Shown: piece after piece, positions 13,180-24,748 of the stretch
How positions within the stretch are numbered: position 1 is the stretch's first letter
Layout: every line of letters starts with the position of its first letter
Translations under genes and position numbers: made by a program
Notes under the pieces: model-generated
Seen by the model: the letters and a program-made list of their open reading frames with translations, nothing else
Database searches by the model: none
What the model was told of the DNA's origin: nothing
DNA from: Congeria kusceri
Taxonomy: Eukaryota > Mollusca > Bivalvia > Myida > Dreissenidae
Direction of reading: 5' to 3'
Length of the DNA: 64,000 nt
Assembly: GCA_027627225.1 (NCBI GenBank)
Contig: CM051027.1
Coordinates: forward strand, 44,267,618 to 44,331,617

Positions 13180-13460
13180 GAATAGATGTATTTGGGACCA
13201 AAAAAGGGACAATAACTCTGGTGTTCATGGTCAGATCGGGCCATTATCAAACCCGTCCAAGATTTTATGGTTATACACAAACTGGGCAAGTTTGGTCAAG
13301 ACTGAATAAAAAATGTAGTCTTTATCGCGATAACGGGCCAAATTGTTGACGGCATACGGACGACGGACTACGGGCGACACCGGAGAGGTCCCCTATACCA
13401 ATAGCTAAACAAGAGGGCCATGATGGCCCAAAGCGCTCACCTGAGTACTGGTACATATGA
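13180..13460 (+). repeat. Single unit of the 'ggacaataactctggtgttc' family and a 'caagagggcc' edge
   Basis: One array unit (13200-13335) is followed by 'acggacgacggactacggg', then 'ccctataccaatagcta', then a new 'caagagggccatgatggccc' edge at about 13410 with 'gcgctcacctgagtactgg'. This shows the same family order as at 9302. Confidence 0.6.
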
Positions 13461-14640
13461 AGACAATAATGTTGTGGCAGGTTTGAAATTAAGGTATATG
13501 AACAATATGCAAAGGGGGATAGAATCAATTTGATTAAAAACATCAGTTAGTGCAATGGGCTAACTAAAGTACGAATTTGGTAGTGGATGTGCGGTGTTTT
13601 TGCTAATGGTTCTCAAATCATTTTTCTTGATATTCTTACCTGACCCTTTTTCATTAAGTCAGTGACAATTCTGAAAAATGCAGAACAGTAGATTTTGATG
13701 TCTTTTTCGCAGACAGTTTTGGAGAACTAGTTGCAAAGCGATAATTGCGATGGCTGTGCTATAAGGTCAAGTTTTGCTTTAATAATTTTCTGTCCAATGA
13801 TGATAAATGATGTTGCTGCAGGCTCTGAAGACATCAATGTTGCATTTACAAATAACTGCATGCAAGTCTTGATACTGTTGAAAATCAAATTTTATCAATC
13901 AATTTTTATGGTCATGCGCAAACAGTGTTAAGTTTGGTCAACATTGAATCAAAAATCGTGTGTGCAAGCCAATCATTGATAACTTGTTGATGTTTTTTTC
14001 CAAACACAAGGGGCGATAACTCTGGTGTTTCTGGCCCAATCATGCTTTTATTTGACTTCACCTGTAGTCTTACGTTCATAGACAAACTGTAAACACACTA
14101 TTATGTGAAGTTGGAATAAGACGTCAAACATAGAATAAACTATTTTATTACAGCAATGTTGCATATGCAGTTTACCATTTGACATTTAAGAACTTTGCAG
14201 AGTAATTAGTGCAATGTACACCTGCATATATAACTGCATCAGTAAAATTGATTTTACCACAAAACTGTATACTTGTATGCATTTACACAATTTTTACACA
14301 ATAATGGAACTGTATCCATGCGTGCATATAGTGCGTGGTATATACAAAAACCAAGAAGTTATTTAGTTGTACCCATATTTTTTATTCTGTACCCATGCAT
14401 CGGTGTGTAGTGTTAGACATTGCAGTTGGATTTTGATTGAAAACCATTCGAAAGGTGAATATGTATTGAATTATTCGATAGCTGAAATTTGAAACACACT
14501 GTAAATTACCTGTGTCACGCTTGCATGAGCATACCTATAAACACTCAGTTGATTGATATATGGGTGAATAAGTGGGTCACCCCTGCTGACACGAAATTTA
14601 GACTATACTGTACGACCGAAATAGTTAGCTTACACCGAAA
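13461..14640. other. Mostly featureless, with one repeat unit and probable LINE 5' leader
   Basis: Positions about 13960-14100 contain one unit of the 'aaggggcgataactctggtg' family. Positions about 14500-14640 directly precede the LINE ORF1 start and may be its 5' untranslated leader, but no promoter motif is evident. Confidence 0.35.
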
Positions 14641-15475
14641 ATGGAGTCTACGCCAACTATAACTCGCCTTACATCTGACAAGAAACGTTAGGCTTCCTTG
14701 CCATTAGAGGAAGAGGATAACACGAAATTTTGTCTGCGCTCGAACGGTAGCGAAAGTAGTATTATTGAAATGGACCAGCAATACACCACAGTCACGTTAA
14801 GCACTGAAAAATTGCAGCAACTTAGTGTGCTAATGAAGTCCACACTTGAAGATCAAATGACCACCCTCGGCAATATCGTAGCAGGGGTTATCGATGGCCT
14901 GCAACAAAAGATAACCGTCCTCAAAACTGACAATTTAAAACTGAAATCAACAGTTTTGCCTTCCTGGAATCTAAAATCGCCCACCTTGAAAATAAGGTTC
15001 TCGAGAATCAAAATGACAGACATGAACAATATTCCAGGTGTAATTGTCTGCGCTTATCAGGTCTTAAAGAATCCCCCGAAGAGTGGACCGATTCACTCTT
15101 GCTTAACATTGCAGTTGGCGCTAATCATCGACGAGATCGACCGATCCCAATGGCTTGGCAAACCCAAAACCAAGCAAACCATGTCGGCATCTTCTGGCAG
15201 CACCATCAGGCCTCGCGACATCATTGTTTAGTGCATGCCAAAAGCTATTTGCCCTCTGAACAAAGCTCAAGCAGAGCGGCTACAACGTAATTGTAAATGA
15301 GGAACTTACAAAACAATGCAGCGAGCTGTTTAACCATGCTCCTAAACTTGCCAAGGAGAAATGGGTTGACAGTTCATGGTCGTTCAATGGGGTCATTTTT
15401 ATCAAGGACAAATCATTGAAGGTCCACAGGATAACATCCCGAGCCGAGTTCTCTTCGTTTTCTGATAGCATTTAA
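14641..15475 (+). pseudogene. LINE ORF1 (coiled-coil RNA-binding protein), broken
   Basis: This looks like the first open reading frame of the LINE whose second frame follows at 16.96 kb. An ATG at 14641 opens a frame interrupted after 16 codons by TAG, then open through residues such as LSTEKLQQLSVLMKSTLEDQ. A heptad-like stretch follows, which continues in another frame as FAFLESKIAHLENKVLENQN and EQYSRCNCLRLSGL. The end, IDEIDRSQWLGKPKTKQ then RPRDIIVKF and VHRITSRAEF, resembles the C-terminal half of ORF1 proteins of CR1/L2-type elements (coiled coil, then an RRM-like core). At least one stop and two to three frameshifts separate these blocks, so no full product can be made. In the family this protein binds element RNA. 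The assignment is by motif resemblance only. Confidence 0.6.
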
Positions 15476-16930
15476 ATGTGCGCTTTCTACGAGTTGCACT
15501 ATACACTATGCACTATACACGTGCACGCACTGACTCTCACAGACTAAATATCGGTCTACATTTTATACGACTTATCATTATCTCAAAACAGATCGATACA
15601 CTCGAAATCAGTACACTTTTTAAACTTTTACTACACTTACAACAAGCTGTACAAGGTCGTACAACGATTTTTTATCTCTACATAACTTGTAATGACAATA
15701 TGTGTACGTACTACAGTGTGTTAAAGCATTGGCTAATTATATCACGATACTCGAGGTTTAGATGCTTTACACTGCCATGAGATCATTTAATTGACAATAA
15801 TGTGGATGATGTGCATTTGACAAGTTGATTTTATTGCGGAAGTACACATGTATAGCTGGACTGCAAAGCTTGAGCATACTGCTGTTACATTGACAATAGC
15901 ATATTATTTTTAATGAACTTGTAACTTTAATATGCCGAAAACAAGGATGTTGCGGCTCAGGTAATGCAATCTACCTATAGCTTTGTTGGTCAAAATTCTT
16001 TATTGTCATTTTCTTCTGAAAGATGATTACGTTGTCTGTAAAGGTTTGTATTGTTATCATAGATTTGTTTATTATGTACACGGAAGGTATCCATTACGTA
16101 TTGCACTGGTAGCGAAGCAAGCGTTTGACGTCACTGTACATAGCATTGCTATTATTTCAAATCAAAAATGCATTTATCATTTTCTCTTTGAAATACTATT
16201 TTAAATAGAGAGATGCATATGTGAACTTTTACTTTTATCCAATGTAAGCTGTATTTAAGAATTCGTTAAAATTGTTAATAATATATTCATAAACTGTAAC
16301 TAAACTAATCTATAATACCTTTTGTTTAACGTACATTGTATTTGTATTACGTGCATTTTATAGGTTGATTTACTTGCCGATAAATGCATTTACAATTCAA
16401 TTGCAAAGTTTGAGCCGTAGCTGCTTTATTGTTAATAGCATCTAATAATCAATGAATTTGTGCTTATTCACAGGCCGAAAACAAGGTTGTCGCGACTCAC
16501 GACATATAACTGACCTATTATTTACCTTCTTAAAATTTTTATTGATACATTATACATTGTACTGAAATTTTGGTCACACTGTACGTTGTATCAAGGAGAT
16601 TTCTACTAATGATATGGTCATAAAGCGTACACTAATCAACCACAAGGCACTCGCCCTTTATGTGTAGCTTTGTTTGGTTTCATGATAAACTACCAAGATT
16701 AAGTACACCTGCATGCTTTGTCAAAACGGTATTGTTTCCCGTCATCTTGCAATTTCATTGCACTGCTTGATAATACATTTCAAACATCATTTAATACTAT
16801 GGTCATTAACATATTTATTTTTACTTTTATATTTAGTATTGGTTGACATCTTCATGGTACACAGTCATTGTTGGTGAGCCTGGTGGCTGATCCAATCACT
16901 TTGTCTTGCATCTCTACAGGCGGCATGGCT
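15476..16930 (+). other. Spacer between LINE ORF1 and ORF2 with a duplicated ~150-bp block
   Basis: A block around 15823-15975 ('tgcaaagcttgagcatactg', 'gccgaaaacaaggatgtt') recurs about 540 bp later around 16363-16510 ('tgcaaagtttgagccgtag', 'gccgaaaacaaggttgt'). Neither copy is coding. The spacer is longer than expected for a compact LINE, so it probably includes inserted DNA. Confidence 0.45.
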
Positions 16931-16978
16931 TATGTCTGACTGCACGTATATATATGTACCTTATACCTTCTTCACTCG

Positions 16979-17005
16979 GGAGATGTGCACCCGAATCCTG
17001 GTCCT
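16979..17005 (+). other. 2A-like ribosome-skipping motif in a LINE
   Basis: The frame reads GDVHPNPGP after a leucine-rich stretch (LYLLHS). The consensus of 2A-like peptides is D-V/I-E-x-N-P-G-P, so the glutamate position is changed here to histidine. 2A-like sequences at the start of ORF2 are known in APE-type non-LTR retrotransposons of several invertebrates. Activity is not implied, since the frame is broken downstream. Confidence 0.6.
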
Positions 17006-17359
17006 GTCTCAGTGCACAGTTCCTCTCTTTCAGATTACAGCCAGACTTTAAGCAATGGACTTAGCATCATGCACCTGAATATTCAGAGTCTTCGACCCAA
17101 GTTTGACATTCGAGAAGTCGAAGCTCAACCTTACGACGTACTAGTTTTTACAGAAACTTGGCTCAACTCTTCTGTATTTGACGACTATATTGTTTTACCG
17201 AATGTTCAATAACAATTTTGCTGTGATCGTATCAATCGTCTTGGTGGCGGTGTAGGTATTTATATTTGAGATGGTATTAAATCTTCCAAACGATCGGATC
17301 TCTCCATCAATGGTCTAGAATCTTTATGAATTTAGTTAACCACAAGTAAGAGCAATATT

Positions 17360-17505
17360 TTGCTCGGTGGGTTTTATTGTCTTCCTGGCGCAAACAACGA
17401 CAACTTGAATCTACTAGAACAGAGTATTATTTTGCTCGGTGGGTTTTATTGTCTTCCTGACGCAAACAACGACAACTTGAATCTACTAGAACAGAGTACT
17501 GATCA
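17360..17505 (+). repeat. 77-bp tandem duplication inside the LINE endonuclease
   Basis: The block starting 'attttgctcggtgggtttta' and ending 'ctactagaacagagta' occurs twice in direct succession with one clear substitution (tggcg versus tgacg). In protein it duplicates ILLGGFYCLP..NNDNLNLLEQS. The duplication is a lesion of the dead element. Confidence 0.85.
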
Positions 17506-17678
17506 AGCCTTTAGTCTACCATTTGATAACATCATCATTACCAGAGACTTTAATATAAACGTCCTTAACCAAACCCCAAACAAAATTATTAATCTTTTGA
17601 CATCATATAACGCAGAACAACTCTAGCTCACTAATCGACTTAATTTTCATAAAAAGATTCTGTGTTTGATAAACACAC

Positions 17679-18243
17679 ATGCCCCCAGTTGGTGCTGGAT
17701 TTTTCATAGTCAAAACTAGTTCAAGGTCAAAGTGAGGTTTGGAGATATGGGTGGATAAGGGATAGTCATAAGCAACAACTGTGTGAGTATCCAAGTGTTG
17801 TAACAAGCGGTGTTGGTGCTAGACAAAACGGTAAAAACTAGTTAACCAAGAAGTGCAAATTAGGTCAAGGTCAAGGTCAAAGTGAGGTTAGGTGATATTG
17901 CTGGATTGGGAACGGTCATAAGTAACAACTATGTTAACATCCAAGTGTTGTTGTAAGCGGTGTTGGCGCTAGACGAAACGGACAAAATCTAGTTAACCAA
18001 GAATCAGTCCATTTGAATTATTCTAAGTGAAAATTAGGTCAAGGTCAAGGTTAAAGTGAAGTTGAGTGATATGGGTGGATAGGTCATAAGCAACAACTCT
18101 GAAAGTATCCAAGTGTTGTAGAAGCGGTGTTGGTGCTAGACGAAACGGTAATATCTACTTAGCCTTGTCACGGACGAAAGGACGGACGGAAAGACGGTCC
18201 GGACAATCACTATATGCCTCCTGCATCAAGATGCTGGGGGCAT
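17679..18243. mobile_element. Nested MITE-like element with ATGCCCCCAG ends and ~150-bp tandem units
   Basis: ATGCCCCCAG (17679-17688) is the exact inverse of CTGGGGGCAT (18234-18243). The interior has about three units containing 'ggtcaaggtcaaagtgaggt', 'ggtcataagcaacaact', 'tatccaagtgttgt' and 'gtgttggtgctagacgaaac'. It sits between the endonuclease and reverse transcriptase parts of the LINE, and part of the LINE coding sequence is missing at this point. Confidence 0.65.
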
Positions 18244-18840
18244 AAAAAGACAAAAACTACATAAAACAGCTAAAAATCCAAATATGCCTGAGACATGGGT
18301 AACCTTTAAGTGAATACGCAACTTAGTCACAAAACATATATGCCAGGCTTAACATAATTATAAGAATAAATTAATTGAGCATATCTAACACACCACCAAA
18401 AGTATGGTTTAAAACAGACAAACAATTAACAAATAAAACACAGTCACAAACAACCCCGACCTTATACGAAAACACTAATGAGGCATCCACTGACGATGAC
18501 AGAGTAAATCACTGCTTCTGCTCTAAGTCTACTGTAGACGATCGAGATCATCCTCCTCCACCAACTGATTGCCTGACAGAATCATCATTAACAAGTATCT
18601 CAATCACTTCACAAGACGTGAAAGACGCCCTTTCTCTTGTTGACCCTAGTAAAGCATGTGGTCCCAACATGGTTAGCCCAAGGCTACTTAAAGAAGGCAC
18701 ACACAAACTCTCTACACCTCTCTTGATATTTTTCAACAAGCTCTTGTCCAATTCATACTTCCCTGATTCATGAAAACTTGCCAATGTCACAATTCATGGA
18801 ACACTGTATTCATAAATATATCTACAACTACCTTAGGCAT

Positions 18841-20525
18841 AAACAAAAATTGTTTGTTTCAGGTTACATGCCCAAAAAAATTAGGGTAGGTAGGTAGGGA
18901 ATTTTTTTTTATTTTTTTATTTGGTAAATGGTCAACTTGAATATTCTAAAACTGAATGAATATTCATGTCTATAATATCATAAAACATTGTTTTGAAGTG
19001 GATGCAACCAAAACAAAACATTTATTTAGCCAAAACACATTTAATTATTGGAAAAAAGTACAATAAACAAAAAAATATCTGACCCACTCAATAAAATGTT
19101 CTAGGCAGGGGCGTAGCTTCCTATAAAGAATTGCTAAAAATGAAATATATTCAGAGGCAGGTGGGATGGCGTTGGGGTGTCAGTGGATAATCAGAAACAA
19201 GGTATGGCAAGAATAGACCATTCTTGTCATTTGACTGATTGTTTTGCCCGGAATGTACATGTATTAAATGGCCGATAGTCTATAACGATAGGAAGAGTGC
19301 GAACGATGGGAGCCCAAATATTGGTAAAATTCATTGACGCCGTCTTTCAGAAATGGCAACTCGCATCTTGGGTAATGAAGATTTGTACTGTGCGCAACAT
19401 TTAATACCTGACATACGGGATGATTCCCTGCTGACAATATACGCTGCCTTTGCCCCCGATCTTCCTCAAACGTACGAGACATTTAAAATTAAGTCAGAAA
19501 TGTACACAAGTACACATAGACATGGACATCGATGTTCACCAAGTGATTAACATGTGTATTATACAAATGCAGAAAACTACACTTTTTCATATTTGACGTT
19601 ATTGCATGCAACGTTGTTCTTACATGTGATGTTGTCTGGAAATGCAATTACAAATGTAGATGTTGAAACTTGATGTCGCTTGATTTTTTTCCTCTTTTTT
19701 ATTTGCCTTGATCAATGATTTTTGTGTATTTCTAAACCATTACACCCCATTTATGAGGTATACAAATTAATAAAAGAGCGTTGGCAAGTCATGCATGCCT
19801 GCAGCTTCTAACAATTGCCTGGATTTTACTTTGAAATGTAGTGAAATAGTGAGTTATTTTAAATTAATATCAATATAACTACCCGTATACTACACTATAG
19901 TATGTTGTTATCACTTGATATTAACATACATTTTGCAATACATGAAATATTAATAAACATGATTTTTTATTCAATCACGACAAAATGTTAAAATAACTTA
20001 AATAAAAAAAGTTTTAAAGGAATTTCATTGAAGTGTAGGCGGTCCTTTAACACACAGGATGTACTCAGGGGTTATAGCATTTCTATACAACTAAAACGCC
20101 TTGTATTGTGTAAGAATTGAGGAAACACAAGTATATATATTTGATAATTCAATAATGAATGTTAATGCAGAAAACAAATAAATCATCAAGCACAAAATGC
20201 AAGTAGGCATTCCGGATTATACGGTGCAGGTTTTAGTTATAATAGCCACCAAATAGTGTATTTATGAACAATGTTCAATGGCTGTCGATTTTTTGATACA
20301 TTAATATAAGTAAATTGTAATGATATTAATGGTCTAAGAAACATATTTATTTCTTCTAAATTATATGCCAAAACGCACCTCAGACACTCTAGGACAAAAC
20401 AATTATGAGGGAGCATGCACCCAAACCCCCCTATATTTATTTAAACCAAGCTACGCCCAAGCTAGGGTCGGGGCTTTTTTTTAGGGTAGGTCGGGTAACC
20501 TGAAACAAACATATTTTTTTTTTAT
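18841..20525. mobile_element. Nested TIR element (TGTTTGTTTCAGGTTAC) in the LINE
   Basis: A perfect 17-bp inverted repeat, TGTTTGTTTCAGGTTAC, lies at 18851-18867 and inverted at 20495-20511. Outside it, imperfect A/T-rich symmetry continues to 'ggcataaa' and 'tttatgcc'. The LINE reading frame stops at YNYLRH on the left and resumes at SNKLLTPFQSGF on the right, so insertion edges fall at about 18840 and 20526. The 'cat' present at both edges may be a short target duplication. Subterminal 'ttagggtaggtaggtagg' and 'ttagggtaggtcgggt' occur at both ends. Internal frames at 19264-19550 are short, overlap on both strands and are unrecognised. Confidence 0.75.
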
Positions 20526-22190
20526 GCCATATCAGCAATAAACTTCTTACTCCCTTCCAATCTGGGTTCATCAAAGGTGACTCACCCGTTAATCAACTAA
20601 CTTGCCTTAACAACATCTGCCAAGTTCTGGGTGAGGGAATAGTGCGAGCTGTCTTCTGTGATATTTCTAAGGCTTTTGACCAAGTCTGGCATCATGGACT
20701 TATTACAAAACTTTCGTCTTTTGGAATCTGTGACTCTCTTCTCTCTTGGATTTCATCTTACCTCTCAAATTGTAAACAATGCGTTGTGTATGCAAATTCC
20801 TCTTCTTCCTGGCTTCATATTAACGCTGGCATTCCTCAAGGCTCCATCTTAGGTCCTTTATTTGTTCTTACCTATTATCAATGATATCGTTTCTGCTGTC
20901 AATTCGAACATCCGACTCTTTGCCGATGACACTAGTCTGTATATTATCGTAGAAGATCCTATCACTACATCAACTATGTTAAATAACGACCTCGCAACTA
21001 TACATTCATGGTCTCAGACTTGGCTTGTTTCCTTGAATCCTTCGAATACACCAAAGCATCCCCCTTTATCTATGAACTCCGTCAACATTGAAGAAGTGGA
21101 CACTCACAAGCACCTCGGTCTCACCTTTTGATCTAACTTGAAGTGGAACACCCATATTTCACTCACCTTCAAGAAAGCTTGGCGACTTATTGGTATTCTG
21201 AGGTCACTTAAATTTCTTCTAAATCATGCTCCTCTCGAAAAAATGTATATTTCTTTCATCCATCCTATACTTGAGTATTCTGACTTTGTCTGGGACAATT
21301 GTAGCAAATATCTAAAGAATGAACTTGAATCTGTTCAAGTTGAAGCTGCCCACAAATGTACAGGAGCAACAAAATATTGTAACATCCAAAAGTTACTTAA
21401 CGACCTGAAATGGGAAACACTTTCGGAAAGAAGGAAACAACACCGTCTCATTCCATTCTATAAGATGACCGACAGGCTTACCCCATCTTACATGTTTGAT
21501 CTCATTCCTTACACAAACCAAACTCAAACTGGCAGATACACTTTACGGCACATTCGACATGTCAGATCAAATACACAAATATATTTCATCTTTCATACCC
21601 AGCACAATACGTGATTAGAACCAACTACCCACAATAATACAGAATGCACCCAATGTACAATCCTTTAAATCAGCTCTGAAGACTACTTCAAGTAAATCTT
21701 CCCCTTTGTTCAATGATTGTGGCTCACGCACAGGACAAATTCTACACACAAGTCTTCGTCTTGGATGCAGCGGTTTTAATCATGACCTTCACAGAAGGTC
21801 AACTATCTGTTGTGCATTTGCAGGTCCACAGAAACAGTGGAACACTTTCTATTACGATGTCCTAATTACACAGACCTTCGATCATCCTGTTTTGCTGTTA
21901 TCCCGAGACCTCTAACTACATCAAATCTCCTTAATGGCTTCGATCGACTTTCCTTTGTAGAAAACAAATCCTTGATTCTCATTGTCCAATGCTACGTTAT
22001 AGCAACAAAACGTTTTGCAACATATGTGTTAGTCGGCTCCCCAGTCTTTGACGACAACCAGTGTACTATGAACAGGACGCTAATCGTGTCCAGTCTGTTT
22101 TTAAGACTGACACTCCATTTTCCCAAACCCATCAACATACCAAACAAATACGAGTTATCTTTCACAACATTTTTATTTTTTATTTGTTAA

Positions 22191-22630
22191 TCCCTATACA
22201 TGTATACAACAACTAAACCTTCTGACATTAAACGATCCATTTCTGACCACTTTACTTAAATTAACAATTGTAACTCCATCCAAACATAGAGGAATTAATA
22301 TAAGTGTCCAATCAACCTTGATTTCCAATCCTAAGCACACTTATTATAAATATTTTTTTGTATAATTGTTCACATGTTTACAAGAATTTTTGAATTGCTT
22401 GAAATAAAGTTTAAATTAAAATGAAAGTGTCATTATAATTCTTTTTATGGAACATTAATTCGGAATAGATTATCTGCCCAGGTATGTAACTTTTATTGCA
22501 ATTCGTTCACAATAACTATATAATTTCGGGACGTGAAAGTTGCAATCAAAATCCTGTCGGAACAATATAGACAAAGAAGGAAAACTGTCCACCACAGAAA
22601 TGGTCCTTTCCCGATTATGCGCTCCAGAGA
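22191..22630. other. LINE 3' tail and short non-coding stretch
   Basis: The LINE 3' untranslated region seems to end near 22425 in 'gaaataaagtttaaattaaa'. The remaining 200 bp contain nothing recognisable. Confidence 0.4.
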
Positions 22631-22805
22631 ATATTGCCCATATAAAAAGTAGCTCAATATTCACAAAGCGCTAACAAGTTATGTTAAGCAAGCATGATGA
22701 TACACCCATCAGGCATGTCCGCATGTAATTTTTGCCTAAATACTAGCACAACAAGTTAGGCCCTGTGCCAATATTGAGCTACTTTTTATATGGGCATTGG
22801 GCAAT
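22631..22805. mobile_element. MITE with ~50-bp inverted repeats
   Basis: The left arm 'atattgcccatataaaaagt' then 'agctcaatattcacaaagcg' pairs with the right arm 'ccaatattgagctacttttt' then 'atatgggcattgggcaatat'. The interior also matches 5548-5683. The element is foldback-like and has no coding capacity. Confidence 0.7.
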
Positions 22806-22822
22806 ATTGGCTAATATATAGA

Positions 22823-24257
22823 CAAGAGATGTCTTTAAAGAAGACAATCGGCGTTAAAATTAATATTGAGATGTCATTTACCTAAACAGACGGCCAAGAT
22901 GATCGCTTACGTGACTTCTCAGACCCCAGATTTGTTGGTCTCCACCAATATGAGGAGACTTATTGGACCCAGATTTTTTCGGACACTATAAGAAAACTTC
23001 TTGGACCCAAAAGTTAATTTGAGATAAATTTATTAATTTAAAAATTAAATAAAATTATCATCAATATCTACGCTGTGAATAAACCAATCATACAGCTCCA
23101 TGTTTCCACCAGTGGTATATGAATAACCAAAATAATTTAGGTTAACATAATTGTTATCTGAATTTGTCAAGCCAATTTAACAAATTAACAATGTAAGAAA
23201 ATAATTTCGGGAATGAATTAAAATTAGTATGTATCAGACGAGTCTGTATAGTTATTTATAGTACCGGTAATATACCATTCATGTTAGTTATCTAATATAA
23301 TAACGATTTGAAGTCAAATAAGCATTTATACTGTGTATCCCAATAAAAAGCAATAGTCAGGGAAGATTCAGCAATTTTTGAAATGTTAAGACTTTATTTT
23401 TGATAACGCAACCATAAAAATTCATTAGACTATGACGATTTTAAATTATATCAGTAGATATATGATATATCAGTGGTTCCTGTGTATAATTAGTATTGCA
23501 AATTGTGTATTCATGCTACGCGAATAACAATTCCACATATTCCGAATCTTCTTTCATAACATTTGATCTACAGAAAATGTAGCATCTTTTTATAGATTAA
23601 ATAACATCTACTGGAGAAGTTGATAGAAAGATACAATTATAAATAATCGTTTATAAATCGTAACCACAATTTTAATTCAAATTAACAGTAAGTTTATATA
23701 TATTAATTCCCCATTTATTGAAATCTTTGGTTTTATGATTCTCTCAACGCTATTGATGCATGTACGAATATATTAACACTGCTATACAACGGTTGCTAGC
23801 TACGCGCGCTAGTTTAGCATGACACTACTGTTTCTGGAATGTGATGAACTCGCTAGAATCAATGGGCTACATGGAACGGCAACACTGTAAATGAGATTTA
23901 TGAATGGGAACATTGCACAATTGCTATTTATAGAGCGTACCGCTTATATAAATGTAGGCTAAACAAAATAGTTATTTTGTTACGTGAATGAATATAGCAT
24001 TCTGTTTATGGCAAACAATGAGAAAATATGTTCATAATTAGTCTCAGTTCTAAACAGCTTATGTAAACAATTATGTAAATTTTTAATACCCAAAAGTATG
24101 CAACAGTTATTGGTATACATTAAACCATTGTTTGTAGTTTGCATTCCCTAGAATTAGAAAATGTGCCCAATTCTATTGGCATTCACTTTTCCCGCTGAAT
24201 AATTATAGCAAGAAAATCTGGGTCAAAAGTGATCTTAGACAGCTACGCCGAAAAATT
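22823..24257. repeat. Direct repeat copy 1 (~1.45 kb)
   Basis: It opens with 'gacaagagatgtctttaaag' and closes with 'gatcttagacagctacgccg'. Co-linear landmarks shared with copy 2 (24749-26277) include 'ggccaagatgatcg', 'gtgaataaaccaatcata', 'aacatctactggagaagttg', 'agtatgcaacagttattgg' and 'tattggcattc'. The copies have diverged by many substitutions and indels. The repeat is non-coding; whether it is a DNA transposon is not clear. Confidence 0.75.
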
Positions 24258-24748
24258 AGCACTAAATTCGCGTTAAATATCTCATTTATTGCCACATCGG
24301 GTATTTTCGACGTAGGGGTATTTTCGACGATTGCACATTTTAAGGTGCAAACATGTGTATTGTGCATGCTGGGCAGAAGTCATGTGTTATATACATGGGT
24401 TACACAAAGATCATTCAACGATGATCTAATTTAAGTTTTTAAGGCAATAAGAGCGGTAAATAAACTTACTTATGTTTGAACATAGTATTTTTTTATCCAT
24501 TTTAACTAATCCTTAAATAACCCCATTCATAAATCAAGTTTTCAATAATTTCCAATTGATTCAAAAAGTCAACAGTTCGTCTGCTGTACACACCGTACAT
24601 ACCATAGTAGTCATGTGATGTTTATGTCCAGTCGTAATATACTGGTCAACATTAAAATGGTGTCCTTATTTTAAGCAATCATTACACACACAAAAAAACT
24701 TGTATTGACTTTTGAATTAACCTTTAGTTTTAAAGCCATCTACAAACA

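Larger units (their letters stand above)
16958..22190 (+). pseudogene. LINE ORF2: 2A-like motif, endonuclease, reverse transcriptase; decayed and interrupted
   Basis: Reading begins with LYLLHSGDVHPNPGP, then an APE-type endonuclease start (LSIMHLNIQSLRPKFD, FTETWLNSS). A weak DFNINVL block lies near 17550. The endonuclease C-terminus is missing where an element is inserted (17679-18243). The thumb-proximal part SKACGPNMVSPRLLKEG starts at about 18640. A second insertion (18841-20525) splits the frame between YNYLRH and SNKLLTPFQSGF. The reverse transcriptase then shows DISKAFDQVWHHGL, AGIPQGSILGPL and FADDTSLY (FADD at 20919-20930). The connector EKMYISFIHPILEYSDFVWD and a C-terminal EHFLLRCPNY motif follow. 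The architecture and motifs fit CR1/L2/Jockey-type elements. Many stops and frameshifts make it dead. The 3' end is near 22425 ('gcttgaaataaagttt'). Confidence 0.85.

Noticed and set aside
19264..19550. Overlapping frames inside the nested TIR element
   Set aside because: Open on both strands over the same stretch, no known domain; could be captured host sequence but cannot be supported.
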